This document shows positions 1 through 10,324 of a stretch of DNA of 64,000 nucleotides, in pieces (within the stretch, counting starts at the first letter, position 1; every line of letters begins with the position of its first letter). The position numbers and the translations under genes were made by a program. Origin of the DNA: Pampus argenteus. Lineage: Eukaryota; Chordata; Actinopteri; Scombriformes; Stromateidae. Below the pieces are notes generated by a model. That model was given only the letters and a program-made list of their open reading frames with translations, ran no database searches and had not been told where the DNA came from. Location of the stretch: positions 117,001 to 181,000 of the forward strand of contig CM072864.1 in the NCBI GenBank assembly GCA_036937835.1, read 5' to 3'.

Positions 1-32
1 CGCTCTGTGGTCGTATTGGTGGCATCAAATAC
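1..32 (-). CDS. pfkfb1: pfkfb1 exon 5, truncated by the window edge
   Basis: The acceptor CTTGTGAG lies before codon GTA at 32-30. It codes VFDATNTTTER, matching the family motif FDATNTTRER. The residue after NTT is Thr (ACA) where the family has Arg (AGA), a one-base difference. Confidence 0.85.
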
Positions 33-3000
33 CTCACAAGAACAAATTTTATTAATCTCTGAATCGTCGGCTTTGGACAAAATGAAAAGCAGCAGAATTT
101 GTGGACTCTGAAGCTGATATGAAGCTTCAGTGTCCAAATGAGTCAAATCAAGTAGATATCTTGCATGTCCCTCTTTTTGTTACTATACTTATTATTCAAA
201 TACAACAAGGTAGATTTGACCTACTGAGCAACGACCTGGCGTTTGGGAGGAACCTAAAAATAATTTATACTGACATTTTTAATCACCAGGTACCTTCTAT
301 TATTACAGATGACAAAGCTGGAAGTTTGGGGAAAGATGGAGCAATGACTTCTGTGATTCTGATGCTGCAATTTATTTCAATATTACCAAATTTAAAAGTT
401 ATAAAAGCTTTTGCACTCCAACAGACCTCACTTTTATTAAATGACATGGCTGAGCACAAAGATAAAGAGAGATGTTTTGGCATAGATGCCTTCTATATGG
501 TATTACCAAACTTACTAACATTGCAGGTAGAGCTGGCAGAATAATTTGTTTTTGCACATTTTGTAAATGTAGATGATAGCTGCTGCATTAGATATTAGGC
601 TGATGTTTTACAAAGAAACACAGAAACACAAACAGCAGCAGATCAGTCAGAGCAGACTTTTCTGTGGTCTAGCTGAAGCACCAGGTGCTGAAAGTCAGTA
701 CTAGTGTGTGATAATCTGTATTTTGTGTAATGATGATATATCTTTTATTGTTCTTGCTTAACTGTTTAAAACAAATCTTTTAAACCTGAATTTTGCAAAT
801 CAACAAATCAATACATTTTATTAAATGAAAAGCCGAAAAGCATGCACTGTTCAACCTCTGTAGAGGATTTAGGTGTTGGTGTTCTACCTAACCACTACAA
901 AAATGAAAAACATATATTTATTTTCAAATTGAGGACTCTTGATTTTTACAATGTATGTTGATGTATCTTGCATAACTGCAGCCAATATTGCACAACATAA
1001 AATAATTAACTATGTACATTTTTTGTTATCACCCTGCAATATAAGAATGCTGTTGGTACTCATTAGGTAAAAAAATACCTACAGATTGTTTCCCTCTTAT
1101 TCCCAAACGTCACATCTTATTCCCCAAATACCTCCTTGTATGTATCATACCGACTGTATGGGTACACAGTTAGTACAAAAGATTACACTGTAAATTAGGA
1201 ACAATTTCTCTGTATGTTGTGGGCTGCAAGTGTTACCAAAAGTTTTTATTTCTTATACAACATGGGAGAAATAAAAGATGTAATTAGATTCCTCTCACCA
1301 CAACCTGTCCCTGTTCTGTGGTGAAGTAGTCACACACATCTTTCAGGGCAGCAATGGCACAGGCCCTGTGCACACCAGAATAACATAAAGACTTCAGTAA
1401 TCTGACACGAGAAGATGTGACATCTGTAAAGCAGAAGGTTCATACTTGCGTATCTTCATGGCCTCGGTGTTGTCAGGTCTAAAGAACTCAAAGTTGTTGT
1501 AGGAACGAGTGGCGTCTCTCCTGTACTGACCGACATTAAATACTAAAAGAAACAGAAAGGATGTTTCAGTTGTTTGTGTTAGATTATTTAAAGGCACAAA
1601 CATGATTTATGTGTTGTGTCTAGAGTCATGCTCGCTGCTCTGTGAGGCTGTACTCTGAACTAAATGCTAATGACAACATGCTAATTTCTGCCTAATATCT
1701 GAAATTCTCTATCTGAAATAGTTGTTGAGCAGCTTGTTGATCATATGAATGGCAGTGGGCTCTTTGATAAAGTTCAGTCAGGTTAAGATGGGTCATAAGA
1801 TGATGGGAGATGGGTCACTGAGACAGCACTTTTTATACTTCTTATCAGTTTATTGCTTTTAGATCTTACTGCAGCCTTTGATACAGCTGACCATGTGCCG
1901 TGTAAGCACTGGATAGACACATCAGGTAGTTTCAGATCGGTTTAGGAAACTCTGGTGGCCATTTGTGTCTTTAAATTTTCCACATCCAATTCCTCACATT
2001 GGAGTGCTTCAAGACTCAGTCCTTGGTCCTTTATTATTCTCCATCTATATGTTACTGCTAGTTCCAATCTTTTAGAAGTACGGTAATTTGGAATATCAAA
2101 TTGTCATTAAAGGAACCACCCTAGGCTGGTTTAAGTCATATTTCCTAGACCGTTCTCAGTTTGTTCATGTTCATGATGAATCCTCCATGCAAACCAAAGT
2201 TTCTCATGGAGTCCCACAAGGTTCTGTATTAGGGCCACTTCTTTTCAGTTTATATATGCTTCCTCTAGGGAACATTATTAGGAATCATTCAATTAACTTT
2301 CACTATTATGCCGACGACACCCAATTATATTTATCGATCAAGCCTGATGAAACCAATCACTTGACTAAACTTCAAGCATGCATTAATGACATAAAAAATT
2401 GGATGACCCACAATTTTCTGATGCTAAATTCAGATAATACTGAAGTTCTCGTAATAGGACCCAAACACCTTAGAAACTATCATTCCAGAGATTTAGCCTT
2501 AGATGGGATCACCCTGGCCACCAGCTCCACCGTAAAGAATTTTGGAGTTGTTTTTGATCAGGATTTGTCCTTTAATGACTATATAAAACAACTTTCGAGG
2601 ACTGCATTCTTCCACTTGCGTGACATTGCCAAAATCAGACGCATCATATCTCAAGCGGATGCAGAAAAACTAGTCCATGCATTTGTTACTTCTAGGCTGG
2701 ACTATTGTAACTCTTTGCTATCAGGCTGCTCTAATAAATCTCTTAAGAGTTTGCAGCTGATTCAGAACGCTGCTGCACGTGTTCTGACAGGAACCAAGAT
2801 CAGAGATCACATCTCTCCCATTTTGGCTTCCTTGCATTGGCTACCCGTTAAATCTAGAATATAATTTAAAATTCTTCTACTAACATACAAAGCTCTTCAT
2901 GGTCAGGCACCATCATATCTAAAAGAGCTCATGATACCTTACTACCCCACTAGAACATTGCGCTCTCAAGATGCTGGGTTCCTTGTGGTTCCTATAGTGT

Positions 3001-6000
3001 CTAAAAGTAGATTGGGAGCCAGAGCTTTCAGCTATCAAGCTCCTCTTCTGTGTAATAAACTACCACTTTGTGTTCAGGAGACAGACACGGTCAACACCTT
3101 TATGAGTAGACTTAAGACCTTTCTTTTTGATAAAGCTTATAGTTAGGGCTGGCTTAGGTCATCCCTTAGTTATGCTGACATAGGACTAGACTGCTGGGGG
3201 ACTCGCACACTCTCTCTCTTGTTACTAACTAAACTTCTTCCCCGGAGTTTCTGTGCTCTCTCATCCAGCAGGTTCTTGTGGACTGTGCCTGCTGCTGTGG
3301 TCCTGCGTGGCGTCTACTGCATGTGTTGTCACCATCACCATTGTTACCATATCCCCATTACAGATTATAGTTAGTTAATGATTTGCTGCTGTGCATCTGT
3401 GTCTCTATCACAGGTTCCACTGCTACTGTAATAATTCATCATTCATTGTAACCTATTCTCATTTTATCATCCATTGTAATTCATTATAATTCATTGTGAG
3501 TGTACAATATATGTGTGTTGATTTGTTCTGTACATGTGACATCCATTGCACGTCTGTCTGTCCTGGGAGAGGGATCCCTCCTCTGTGGCTCTTCCTGAGG
3601 TTTCTTCCACCTCTTTCCCTGTTAAAAGGTTTTTTGGTGGGCAAGTTTTTCCTTACCCGAATCGAGGGTCTAAGGACCGAGGGTGTCACTCCCTGTACAG
3701 ATTGTAAAGCCCTCTGAGACCAATGTATTTTGTGATCAGACCAATTATTAGCAACATCAACTCTGTCTCTTACAATATTGCAAAACTCTTTTCAAAGATT
3801 CTGTCCCCTTTGATCGGGAAAACCCCACATCACATCCAGAACTCCAAGGACTTCACCGACAAGATCAGCCAACTGAAACTGGACCCAGATGGAACCATGG
3901 TATCATACGATGTCACATCCCTGTTCACCTGAATTCCCACAACAGAAGCGGTGGAGGCAGTTAGAAACAGACTACAACAGGACGAAGGGCTACACACAAG
4001 ATCCAACCTCACCCCAGACCAAATTTGCTCCCTCTTGGAACTTTGCCTCACCATGCCTCACTGATCTCATTTAAAGGAGCAACACCTAGCCACTGGTTTA
4101 GATATGTGGATGACACATTCTGCAAAATCAGGAAGTAGAGGCCTTGACAGAACACATCAACTCAGTCAACAGCTACATCAAGTTCACCAGGGAGGACACC
4201 AAAGACAGGAAACTACCTTTTCTGGATTGCGAGGTCCTTGTCGAAGAAGATGGTGGTCTCAACACGGAGGTTTACAGGAAATCTACACACACTGTGTACA
4301 CAATGTACTCTCATCACCCACTGGAACACAAACTGGGTGTCATCAGAACCCTACAACACCGGGCAGACTGAGAAGTAACACACACACATGCAGAGAGCAG
4401 AGATTGTGGTTACCCCAACTGGACTTTCATCAAGACTAATAGAAGACAGGAGAAAGGAACCAAAACACTGACTGACATGAGGGAAAACAACAAAAGGAAT
4501 CACATGGTTGTGCCGTACATATCTGGTCTCTCAGAAAAACTAAGAAGGCTGTTCAGTAAACACACCATCCCAGTTTATTTCAAGCCTGACAACACCCTCA
4601 GGCAGAGACTGGTCCACCCCAAGGACAAAACACCAAGACAAAACCTCAACAATATGGTTTATGCAATACAATGCAGTGAAGCGTGCCTGGATCTGTATAC
4701 TGGAGAAACTAGGCAACCAATCCGCAAACACATGGCGCAACACAGGAGGGTCACCACATCAGGACAGGAATCAGCAGTACATATACATCTGAAGGAAAAG
4801 GGACACTCATTTAAAGACACCACTCGAGAGAGGAGTGAAGGAGGCTATCTATGTCCGTTTAGAACATCTAACTCTAAACAGAGGAGGGAGGCTGCGTCAT
4901 AATCTGTCCGCTACATACCATCCTGCCTTGGGATCTCATCCCAGGAAGTTTAACTGCTTTTCACCATCAGGGCAAGCCTCAATCTCTGGATCATGTGACC
5001 ACAACGACTCTCATCCTAATTCACACCTTGAAGGGTGACTCATGTGACCCTTTGTTATGGAATGAGGGTGTGGTCTACAGCTCCACCCTCTGTGATCTAT
5101 CTAGATATAGCTCCTGGTTTCTATCATCAGGTTAGAACTGAAGAAGCCTTTTGGATGAAAGGTGAAACGTCTTCAAACTCCAAGAAAAAGTCCAGTTGCA
5201 TAATACTTAACTCCTTTGACAATTAAAAATGGTTGTACAGTAGAGTACAGTAACCTTCTTATTGTGGGTGCATTATTTTTGGGTTTGTGGTAAGAAGTTA
5301 TTTTTTTCTTTTAATGTATATACCTGCTACACATTTGTGTAGAATAAAATAAAAAAAGCTGTCTAGACTAGATGAAAAGATCAAATCAAATCAAATCAAA
5401 TCAAATTTTATTTATATAGCCCAAAATCACAAAATACATTTGTCTCAGAGGGCTTTACAATCTGTACAGGGAGTGACACCCTCTGTCCTTAGACCCTCGA
5501 TTCGAGTGAGGAAAAACTTGCCCACCAAAAAACCTTTTAACAGGAAAAAAGGTGGAAGAAACCTCAGGAAGAGCCACAAAGGAGGGATCCCTCTCCCAGG
5601 ACAGACAGACGTGCAATGATGTCACATGTACAGAACAAATCAACACACACATATTGTACACTCCACATATTGTACAATGAATAATAATGAATTACAGTTG
5701 ATGATAAGAATAAAAAAAAAAAAGAAAGATGAAGCTCCCCTAATTTTATACGCATTTTCTGAACATTCCATGAGTAATCTGCAGCTAATTTGTAGGGGAT
5801 TTGGTACAAATTTTAAGAAAAGAAAACAGAAAAATGTGTTTTGTGCTGAAAAGGTTGGTTTAGTTGGAAAGATCATCTTCATTTCAGGCTATTTTTTTAT
5901 ACAAATATGTCCTTTTTTTAAAATACCTTAATAAATTAGACTTTTGACAATTATTTTTCCTTTTTATTAATACTTAGTTTTCAGTGTGTCGAATGATATG

Positions 6001-8380
6001 TCAGCATGTTAGGTTTTTACAGTAGCTGTTCATTCAGAGAACATTTCTTTGAAAGGGTTATGGGAAATGTGCTCATTATAGAGTTTCTAAATAACAACCT
6101 AATGTACTGATATATCATTTGACACACAAAACTAAGCTTTAGAGCAGTGACCTTGAGTTTCAGTGTAATACTGTAAGTGTGTCATGTGATACCTTTGGTT
6201 GTAACACCGATCCAGTTCAGGTATCTGGTGAGCTTCTTAGAGATGTAGGTCTTCCCTCGTGCTGGGAGTCCCACCATCACTATCATGGTCGGGGAGTTGG
6301 TGAACTGAGGCACCGATGCTGAAACAAAAACAGAGATGCTGGTTTCCATGGAGACTGGGGTTGTGCTGTTTGGGCTGAGAACGAGATTTAGCTGTTCATG
6401 CATGTAAAAGCAGCAACAATATCAGAATTACATGATTTAAAAGTGTAAAATGTAAAAATAAAAAACACTTTGTTTAATTTGATAATAAACTATTCATCTC
6501 AGTCATTTTTAAGAACAAGGACAAACATTCACTGCTTCCAGATTCTCCAGTGTTTGTCTAGTCAAAGTCAATTTTATTTATATCGTGCCAAATCACAACA
6601 GAGGTTATTTCATGACACTTTTCATGTAGTTCAAGTCTAGAGCACACTCTTCAATTTGTAGAGACCCAACATTTCCCCATGAGCAAGCACTTGGTGATGA
6701 TGACAGTAAAAAATTCCCCTTTAATAGGAGGAAACCTCAAGCAGAATGTGAGGTGGGGGGCCAACTGCTTTGACTGGTTAGGTTGTGGGACACAGACACA
6801 GCACACAATAAAGATAATAAAAACTACAATATACATCCATTATCTTTGTCATGTCTGATTGTAAACTACATAAATCTTGTAAACATACATCTTTGGGTTT
6901 ATTCAAATATGTCACCACAGACTAGATTTCTCACTACTTTCTAGGATTTTTTATTTTCAACCTCATCCCCTTGTTCCCCCGAGAACAAAATAATACTCCC
7001 AAAGTGTCCCTGGGTGACCCAGTATAATTAAGTGCCCTCCAAGGTGCCCCCACAGTATGGCAAAATGCCCATTAAAGTTCCCCCACAGTATGATAAAGTG
7101 CCCTCCAAATTGCCCCCACAGTATAATAAAATGCCCTTTCAGGTCTCACTACACTATTATAAAATGCCCTCCAAGGTGCCCCAACAGTATGATAAATTGA
7201 CCTGCAAAGTGCTCCACAGTATGAAACAATTTTCTTCAAGGTTCCCCCACAGTATGATAAAGTAGCCTCTAAGTATAGATTAACTTGAACCTTTTGAGTA
7301 GCATAACTTCCTTGATAGAAAAACATACTTGACAAAGGCAAGAGGGCTAGTGCAGTTCTAGTGTTGTATGTCATTGCCTTACAACCCAAGTAACTAGAAA
7401 GACATGACAAATGACAGCTGCCAATTTGTCAAGGATGTTTGCCAGTTTTATGACTTTTTCATATACATGTTTTCAAATACACTACAGATGTATTGTTTTT
7501 CTATCTCAATCACCCTATAAAATGTTCATCTTAACTGGGGATGTAGCCTTTTTACCAAGCATTGTTGTTCTCTCCTGATGAGGGCCAATTGATTGTATGA
7601 GGTGCCCTTTATATTTTTTCACCCCTGCCCCTCATCTCCTCCTTCCTCACTGGAAATCCATAATATACTTAATCTCAGAAATTTTCCTGCTGGACACAAG
7701 ATGCTGCTTCACTGTAAAGTCCATCCTCAGTGTTTGTGCACTGGGAGCTAGGAGGTTCCCACATCACACTTGTGTAAGTTGCATACTGGGCTACACACTA
7801 GTTGTGATGTCACAAATCCTGCTTGTAGGTCTTAAACTCAGATTTAATGTGAGCTCAGAGAAACTTTCCTCCTTCAGCAGATGAATGTGAAAACAAATTC
7901 TGTACAGAGAAGAGAATAACATCCAACAAGAGCTGCAGCGATTAGTTGACGGAAAATCAATTGGCAACTGAAGGAAGAACATTTCTGAGTGGAGAAAGAA
8001 TTACGACAGTGCAGCTATCATTAAATCACTGACATGTTGCATCATGTAAAAGCGCTTCAGAGTATACAAACACACGCATGCGTACACAGACACACACACA
8101 CACGCGCACACAGTCTAATGTTCGCACAGCTTCGGGTGAATGGCCTTTAGGTCGCTCACAGGGAAGCCAGCTCTCCTTTATTGCCAAAAACTCAAACACT
8201 TTAAAAGCTGCGTCGTGCTAGTGTAATGCACAAGCAGCAACATGTTGAACTGACACATTGCATTGGTACAGCTGTGTGTGTGTACTCACAGCCTCTGCGC
8301 CTGCTCAGCCTACATTTCATCCATGGGACCCAGGTCTTTTCCAGAGGATTCTGAGTTAGTGTACCTTGAGTTTGTGGCAT
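1..8380 (-). CDS. pfkfb1: 6-phosphofructo-2-kinase/fructose-2,6-bisphosphatase, PFKFB1-like, 5' part
   Basis: Bifunctional cytosolic enzyme that makes and degrades fructose-2,6-bisphosphate, the allosteric switch between glycolysis and gluconeogenesis. Five coding exons on the minus strand join in frame: 8380-8290, 6318-6193, 1542-1446, 1365-1299 and 32-1 (cut by the window edge). The lengths 91, 126, 97 and 67 nt give compatible phases and all junctions have GT/AG. The product starts MPQTQGTLTQNP, then QFTNSPTMIVMVGLPARGKT with the kinase P-loop (GLPARGKT), then LTRYLNWIG, FNVGQYRRD and FDATNTT. The RRRG-SSVPQFTNSPT junction resembles PFKFB1 most; LTQNPLEK also recalls PFKFB4, so the paralogue is likely but not certain. 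The rest of the kinase domain and the bisphosphatase domain lie beyond the left edge. Confidence 0.93.
33..1298 (-). other. pfkfb1 intron 4
   Basis: AT-rich intronic sequence. An open frame at 101-544 (+, 147 codons) has no recognisable domain and is probably chance or a decayed insertion. Nothing else is supported here. Confidence 0.6.
1299..1365 (-). CDS. pfkfb1: pfkfb1 exon 4
   Basis: This 67-nt exon has acceptor TGTGCACAG and donor GTGAGA. It codes KACAIAALKDVCDYFTTEQ and GQVV, matching the family segment IRKQCALAALKDV. It ends in phase 0. Confidence 0.93.
1446..1542 (-). CDS. pfkfb1: pfkfb1 exon 3
   Basis: This 97-nt exon has acceptor TTTTAG and donor GTATGA. It codes VFNVGQYRRD, then SYNNFEFFRPDN and EAMKIRK, the conserved segment after the P-loop that contacts fructose-6-phosphate. 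Confidence 0.95.
1720..3737 (+). mobile_element. L2-type LINE, 5'-truncated, with reverse transcriptase and 3' UTR
   Basis: Decayed non-LTR retrotransposon inside pfkfb1 intron 2. Fragments of the fingers region (EQLVDHM, TETALL-like, LLDLTAAFDT) start near 1720. The best open frame, 2088-2864, carries VSHGVPQGSVLGPLLFSLYM and the catalytic motif YYADDTQLYLS, then SRLDYCNSLLSG and LQLIQNAAARVLTGT. A stop after 2861 splits the last part (2931-3146, ending LKTFLFDKAYS). The 3' UTR from about 3150 is the segment repeated many times elsewhere in the window. It breaks off at about 3737, before its usual TTTGATTTGATTT tail, where a Penelope fragment starts. L2/CR1 clade assignment rests on motif resemblance. 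Confidence 0.85.
3738..5228 (+). mobile_element. Penelope-like element copy A (decayed)
   Basis: Fragment of a Penelope-like retroelement, frame-broken throughout. It reads in pieces: PIISNINSVSYNIAKLFSKI, the RT motif MVSYDVTSLFT followed by a stop, KFTREDTKDRKLPFLDCEV, LEHKLGVIRTLQHRAD, YISGLSEKLRRLFSKH, and the GIY-YIG endonuclease region (YAIQCSEACLDLYTGETRQP, HLKEKGHSF). The central RT piece with YVDD is only a remnant (LDMWMTHS in a shifted frame). The last 200 bases are the element's terminal repeat, with a hammerhead-like motif at 5135-5174. It lies in pfkfb1 intron 2, directly after an L2 3' end. Confidence 0.85.
5135..5174 (+). ncRNA. hammerhead-ribozyme-like motif, PLE copy A
   Basis: The core CTGAAGA (5138-5144; position 7 of CUGANGA may be any base) is followed by a stem-loop CCTTT-TGGATG-AAAGG, then GAAAC (5164-5168) and GTC (5169-5171). 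GAA before the core can pair with TTC after GTC as stem I. The minimal ACGT stem III resembles the very short one known from PLE ribozymes. It is predicted by eye and activity is not shown. Confidence 0.6.
5384..5710 (-). mobile_element. L2 LINE 3' end
   Basis: Starts with the reversed tail (TCAAA)n at about 5384, followed by the shared 3' UTR (AGGGCTTTACAATCTGTAC, GGGATCCCTCTCCCAGGAC). It is truncated at about 5700. No coding part remains. Confidence 0.85.
5711..6192 (-). other. pfkfb1 intron 2, unique part
   Basis: AT-rich intron sequence up to the exon 2 donor. Nothing recognisable. Confidence 0.5.
6193..6318 (-). CDS. pfkfb1: pfkfb1 exon 2 (kinase P-loop)
   Basis: The acceptor is TTTTGTTTCAG and the donor GTATCA. 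It codes SSVPQFTNSPT followed by IVMVGLPARGKTYISKKLTR and LNWIGVTTK. GLPARGKT is the nucleotide-binding Walker A loop of the kinase half. It is the strongest single match to the family in this gene. Confidence 0.96.
6560..6830 (-). repeat. dispersed repeat family B (retroposon 3' tail)
   Basis: Contains GTCAATTTTATTTATAT, TTTCATGACACTTT, GAGACCCAACATTTCCCCATGA, CCCCTTTAATAGGAGGAAACC and CCAACTGCTTTGACTGG. The same block recurs near 21530, 50790, 55320 and 57140. The end reading GCGCTATATAAATAAAATTGA in the opposite sense is typical of fish LINE or SINE 3' tails. Family name not determined. Confidence 0.7.
7040..7265 (+). repeat. 33-bp minisatellite in pfkfb1 intron 1
   Basis: About seven diverged tandem units of 33 bp around the core CCCCCACAGTATGATAAAGT and GCCCTCCAAGGTG. 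Because 33 is divisible by three, the array keeps one frame open, with repeating VPPQYDKMPSK-like units. That is a by-product of the period and not evidence of a gene. Confidence 0.85.
7270..8289 (-). other. pfkfb1 intron 1, unique part
   Basis: No coding or repeat feature apart from a short CA-rich stretch near 8087-8112. Confidence 0.5.
8290..8380 (-). CDS. pfkfb1: pfkfb1 exon 1 (start codon, N-terminal tail)
   Basis: ATG is at 8380-8378 and the donor GTGAGT follows at 8289. The exon codes about 30 residues: MPQTQGTLTQNP, then EKTWVPW and a basic end, LSRRRG. This variable N-terminal tail precedes the kinase core in all PFKFB paralogues. The start is the first ATG in frame with the family motif LTQ. 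Confidence 0.88.
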
Positions 8381-8998
8381 GGCTTCAACACAGTGTGTGT
8401 GTGTCTGTGCGGTCTGTGTGTTGAAGTAAAGAGGAGCTCCCTAGGTGAGCATACAGATTTGAACTTTCTCATATGATGTCAGATGGGGAGGAGGCTGAGT
8501 CATAGACCAATCACAAAGTGCAACTCTGAAAGCACTCAACGAGTAGGAAGTGTAGCGTGACAACTATGTGTATGTGTTGTTTGTTGTTTGGCCTTTGGGG
8601 ATGTCATGTCATATGAAAACACACAGCTGTTAAAATCATTAGTCTGTCACCTAATGTTAAAGAATCATTCTGCAATTACATTTTTAGTCTCTGGAGAGTA
8701 GTTCTGTGTAATGGGATTAAAGGTTCATGGGATTACGTTTCATTGTGATTGTATGTTTATGAGTGTATGTGACAAACAAAACTTTGTGCTACATTATAAG
8801 TATGTTCCTGCATATGCTCAATAGAGGATTACTATCTTATCACTGTCATTTCTAAACAAACTAATGTGACTAAAGTCTTCATAATGAAGGAACATGCAGT
8901 AGTGTGACTCACTGACATGTTTTTTAATAGTTTTTAGACAACAGCAGAGTTTAATGGCATAGAGGAATACAACATATCAGGTTGTAAACACACACAAT
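8381..8998 (-). other. upstream flank of pfkfb1
   Basis: This should contain the 5' UTR and promoter of the transcript, but I can point to no convincing TATA box, CpG island or splice site. A GT-rich run sits at 8391-8422. Confidence 0.4.
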
Positions 8999-8999
8999 A

Positions 9000-10040
9000 A
9001 ATCTGTTCATTGTTGGTTTGTATTAGGTACACCATGCTAGTAACGGGTTGGACCCCCTTTTGCCTTCAGAACTGCCTGAATTCTTCATGGCATAGATTCA
9101 ACAAGGTGATGGAAGCATTTCTCAGAGAGTTTGGTCCATATTGACATGATGGCATCACACAGTTGCCGCAGATTTGTCGGCTGCACATCCATGATGCAAA
9201 TCTCCCGTTCCACCACATCCCAAAGATGCTCTATTGGATTGAGATCTGGTGACTGTGGAGGCCATTTGAGTACAGTGAACTCATTGTCATGTTCAAGAAA
9301 CCAGTCTGAGATGATTCCAGCTTTATGACATGGCGCATTATCCTGCTGAAAGTAGCCATCAGAAGTTGTGTACATTGTGGTCATAAAGGGATGGACATGG
9401 TCAGCAACAATACTCAGGTACACTGTGGCAATGCAACAATGCTCAATTGGTACCAAGGGGCCAAAGAGTGCCAAGAAAATATTCCCCACACGATTACACC
9501 ACCACCACCACCAGGCTGAACCGTTGATACAAGGCAACGTTTTTCCAATCTTCTATTGTCCAATTTCGATGAGCTTGTGCAAATTGTAGCCTCAGTTTCC
9601 TGTTCTTAGCTGAAAGGAGTGGCACCCGGTGTGGTCTTCTGCTGCTGTAGCCCATCTGCCTCAAAGTTCGACGTACTGTGTGTTCAGAGATGCTCTTCTG
9701 CCTACCTTGGTTGTAACGGGTGGTTATTTGAGTCACTGTTGCCTTTTTCGGACCATTCGCTGTAAACCCTAGAGATGGTTGTGTGTGAAAATCCCAGTAG
9801 ATCAGCAGTTTCTGAAATACTCAGACCAGCCCTTCTGGCACCAACAACCATGCCACGTTCAAAGTCACTCAAATCACCTTTCTTCCCCATACTGATGCTC
9901 GGTTTGAACTGCAAGAGAATGTCTTGACCATGTCTACATGCCTAAATGTACTGAGTTGCCGCCATGTGATTGGCTGATTAGAAATTAAGTGTTAACGAGC
10001 AGTTGGACAGGTGTACCTAATAAAGTGGCGGGTGAGTGTA
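9000..10040 (-). mobile_element. Tc1/mariner DNA transposon with broken transposase
   Basis: Cut-and-paste transposon between pfkfb1 and l1cam. Short inverted ends are visible as TATTAGGTACACC (9021-9033) and its complement (10010-10022), with an outer CACTCACCCGCCACTTTA stretch only on the right. The minus-strand transposase is in three frames. 9914-9702 holds the N-terminal DNA-binding helix-turn-helix (MGKKGDLSDFERG, ETADLLGFSHTTISRVYSEW). 9736-9494 holds VRRTLRQMGYSSRRP. 9537-9085 holds the catalytic half (YFQQDNAPCHKA, PPQSPDLNPIEHLWDVVERE). The segment with the first catalytic Asp, usually in a SDESRF-type motif after WKNVA, is missing, so the copy is dead. Confidence 0.93.
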
Positions 10041-10324
10041 TATGAATGCAGCACGTTTGCGCCTCTTGACTCATTCTTGGCTGAGCAAAAATTATTCCTT
10101 ATGATTGGGGATCAATAGTGCCCGAGCTATGGATCTGACCTCAAGTTGCTGCTTTAACCCAAGCAGCTTCTCTGTTTTCTCGTGATGATGATGGGTTGGC
10201 AGGGGGCACAATGTCGGGGGTCCGTGGTTCCTCATCTAGATAAACACCGAGCCATTTCCCTGATCCCTGGTGTTCTTCAGGCACTGTCTGAGAAGATGGC
10301 TGGGGAGGCCACATCCCCAGCAGA

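Noticed and set aside
101..544. 147-codon ORF as a coding exon
   Set aside because: Plus strand within a minus-strand intron, AT-rich, no domain recognised and no splice sites that fit.
3496..3717. ORF of 73 codons repeated at 10383 and similar at 5455, 25736 and 12046
   Set aside because: Recurs because it is the L2 3' UTR, not a conserved protein.
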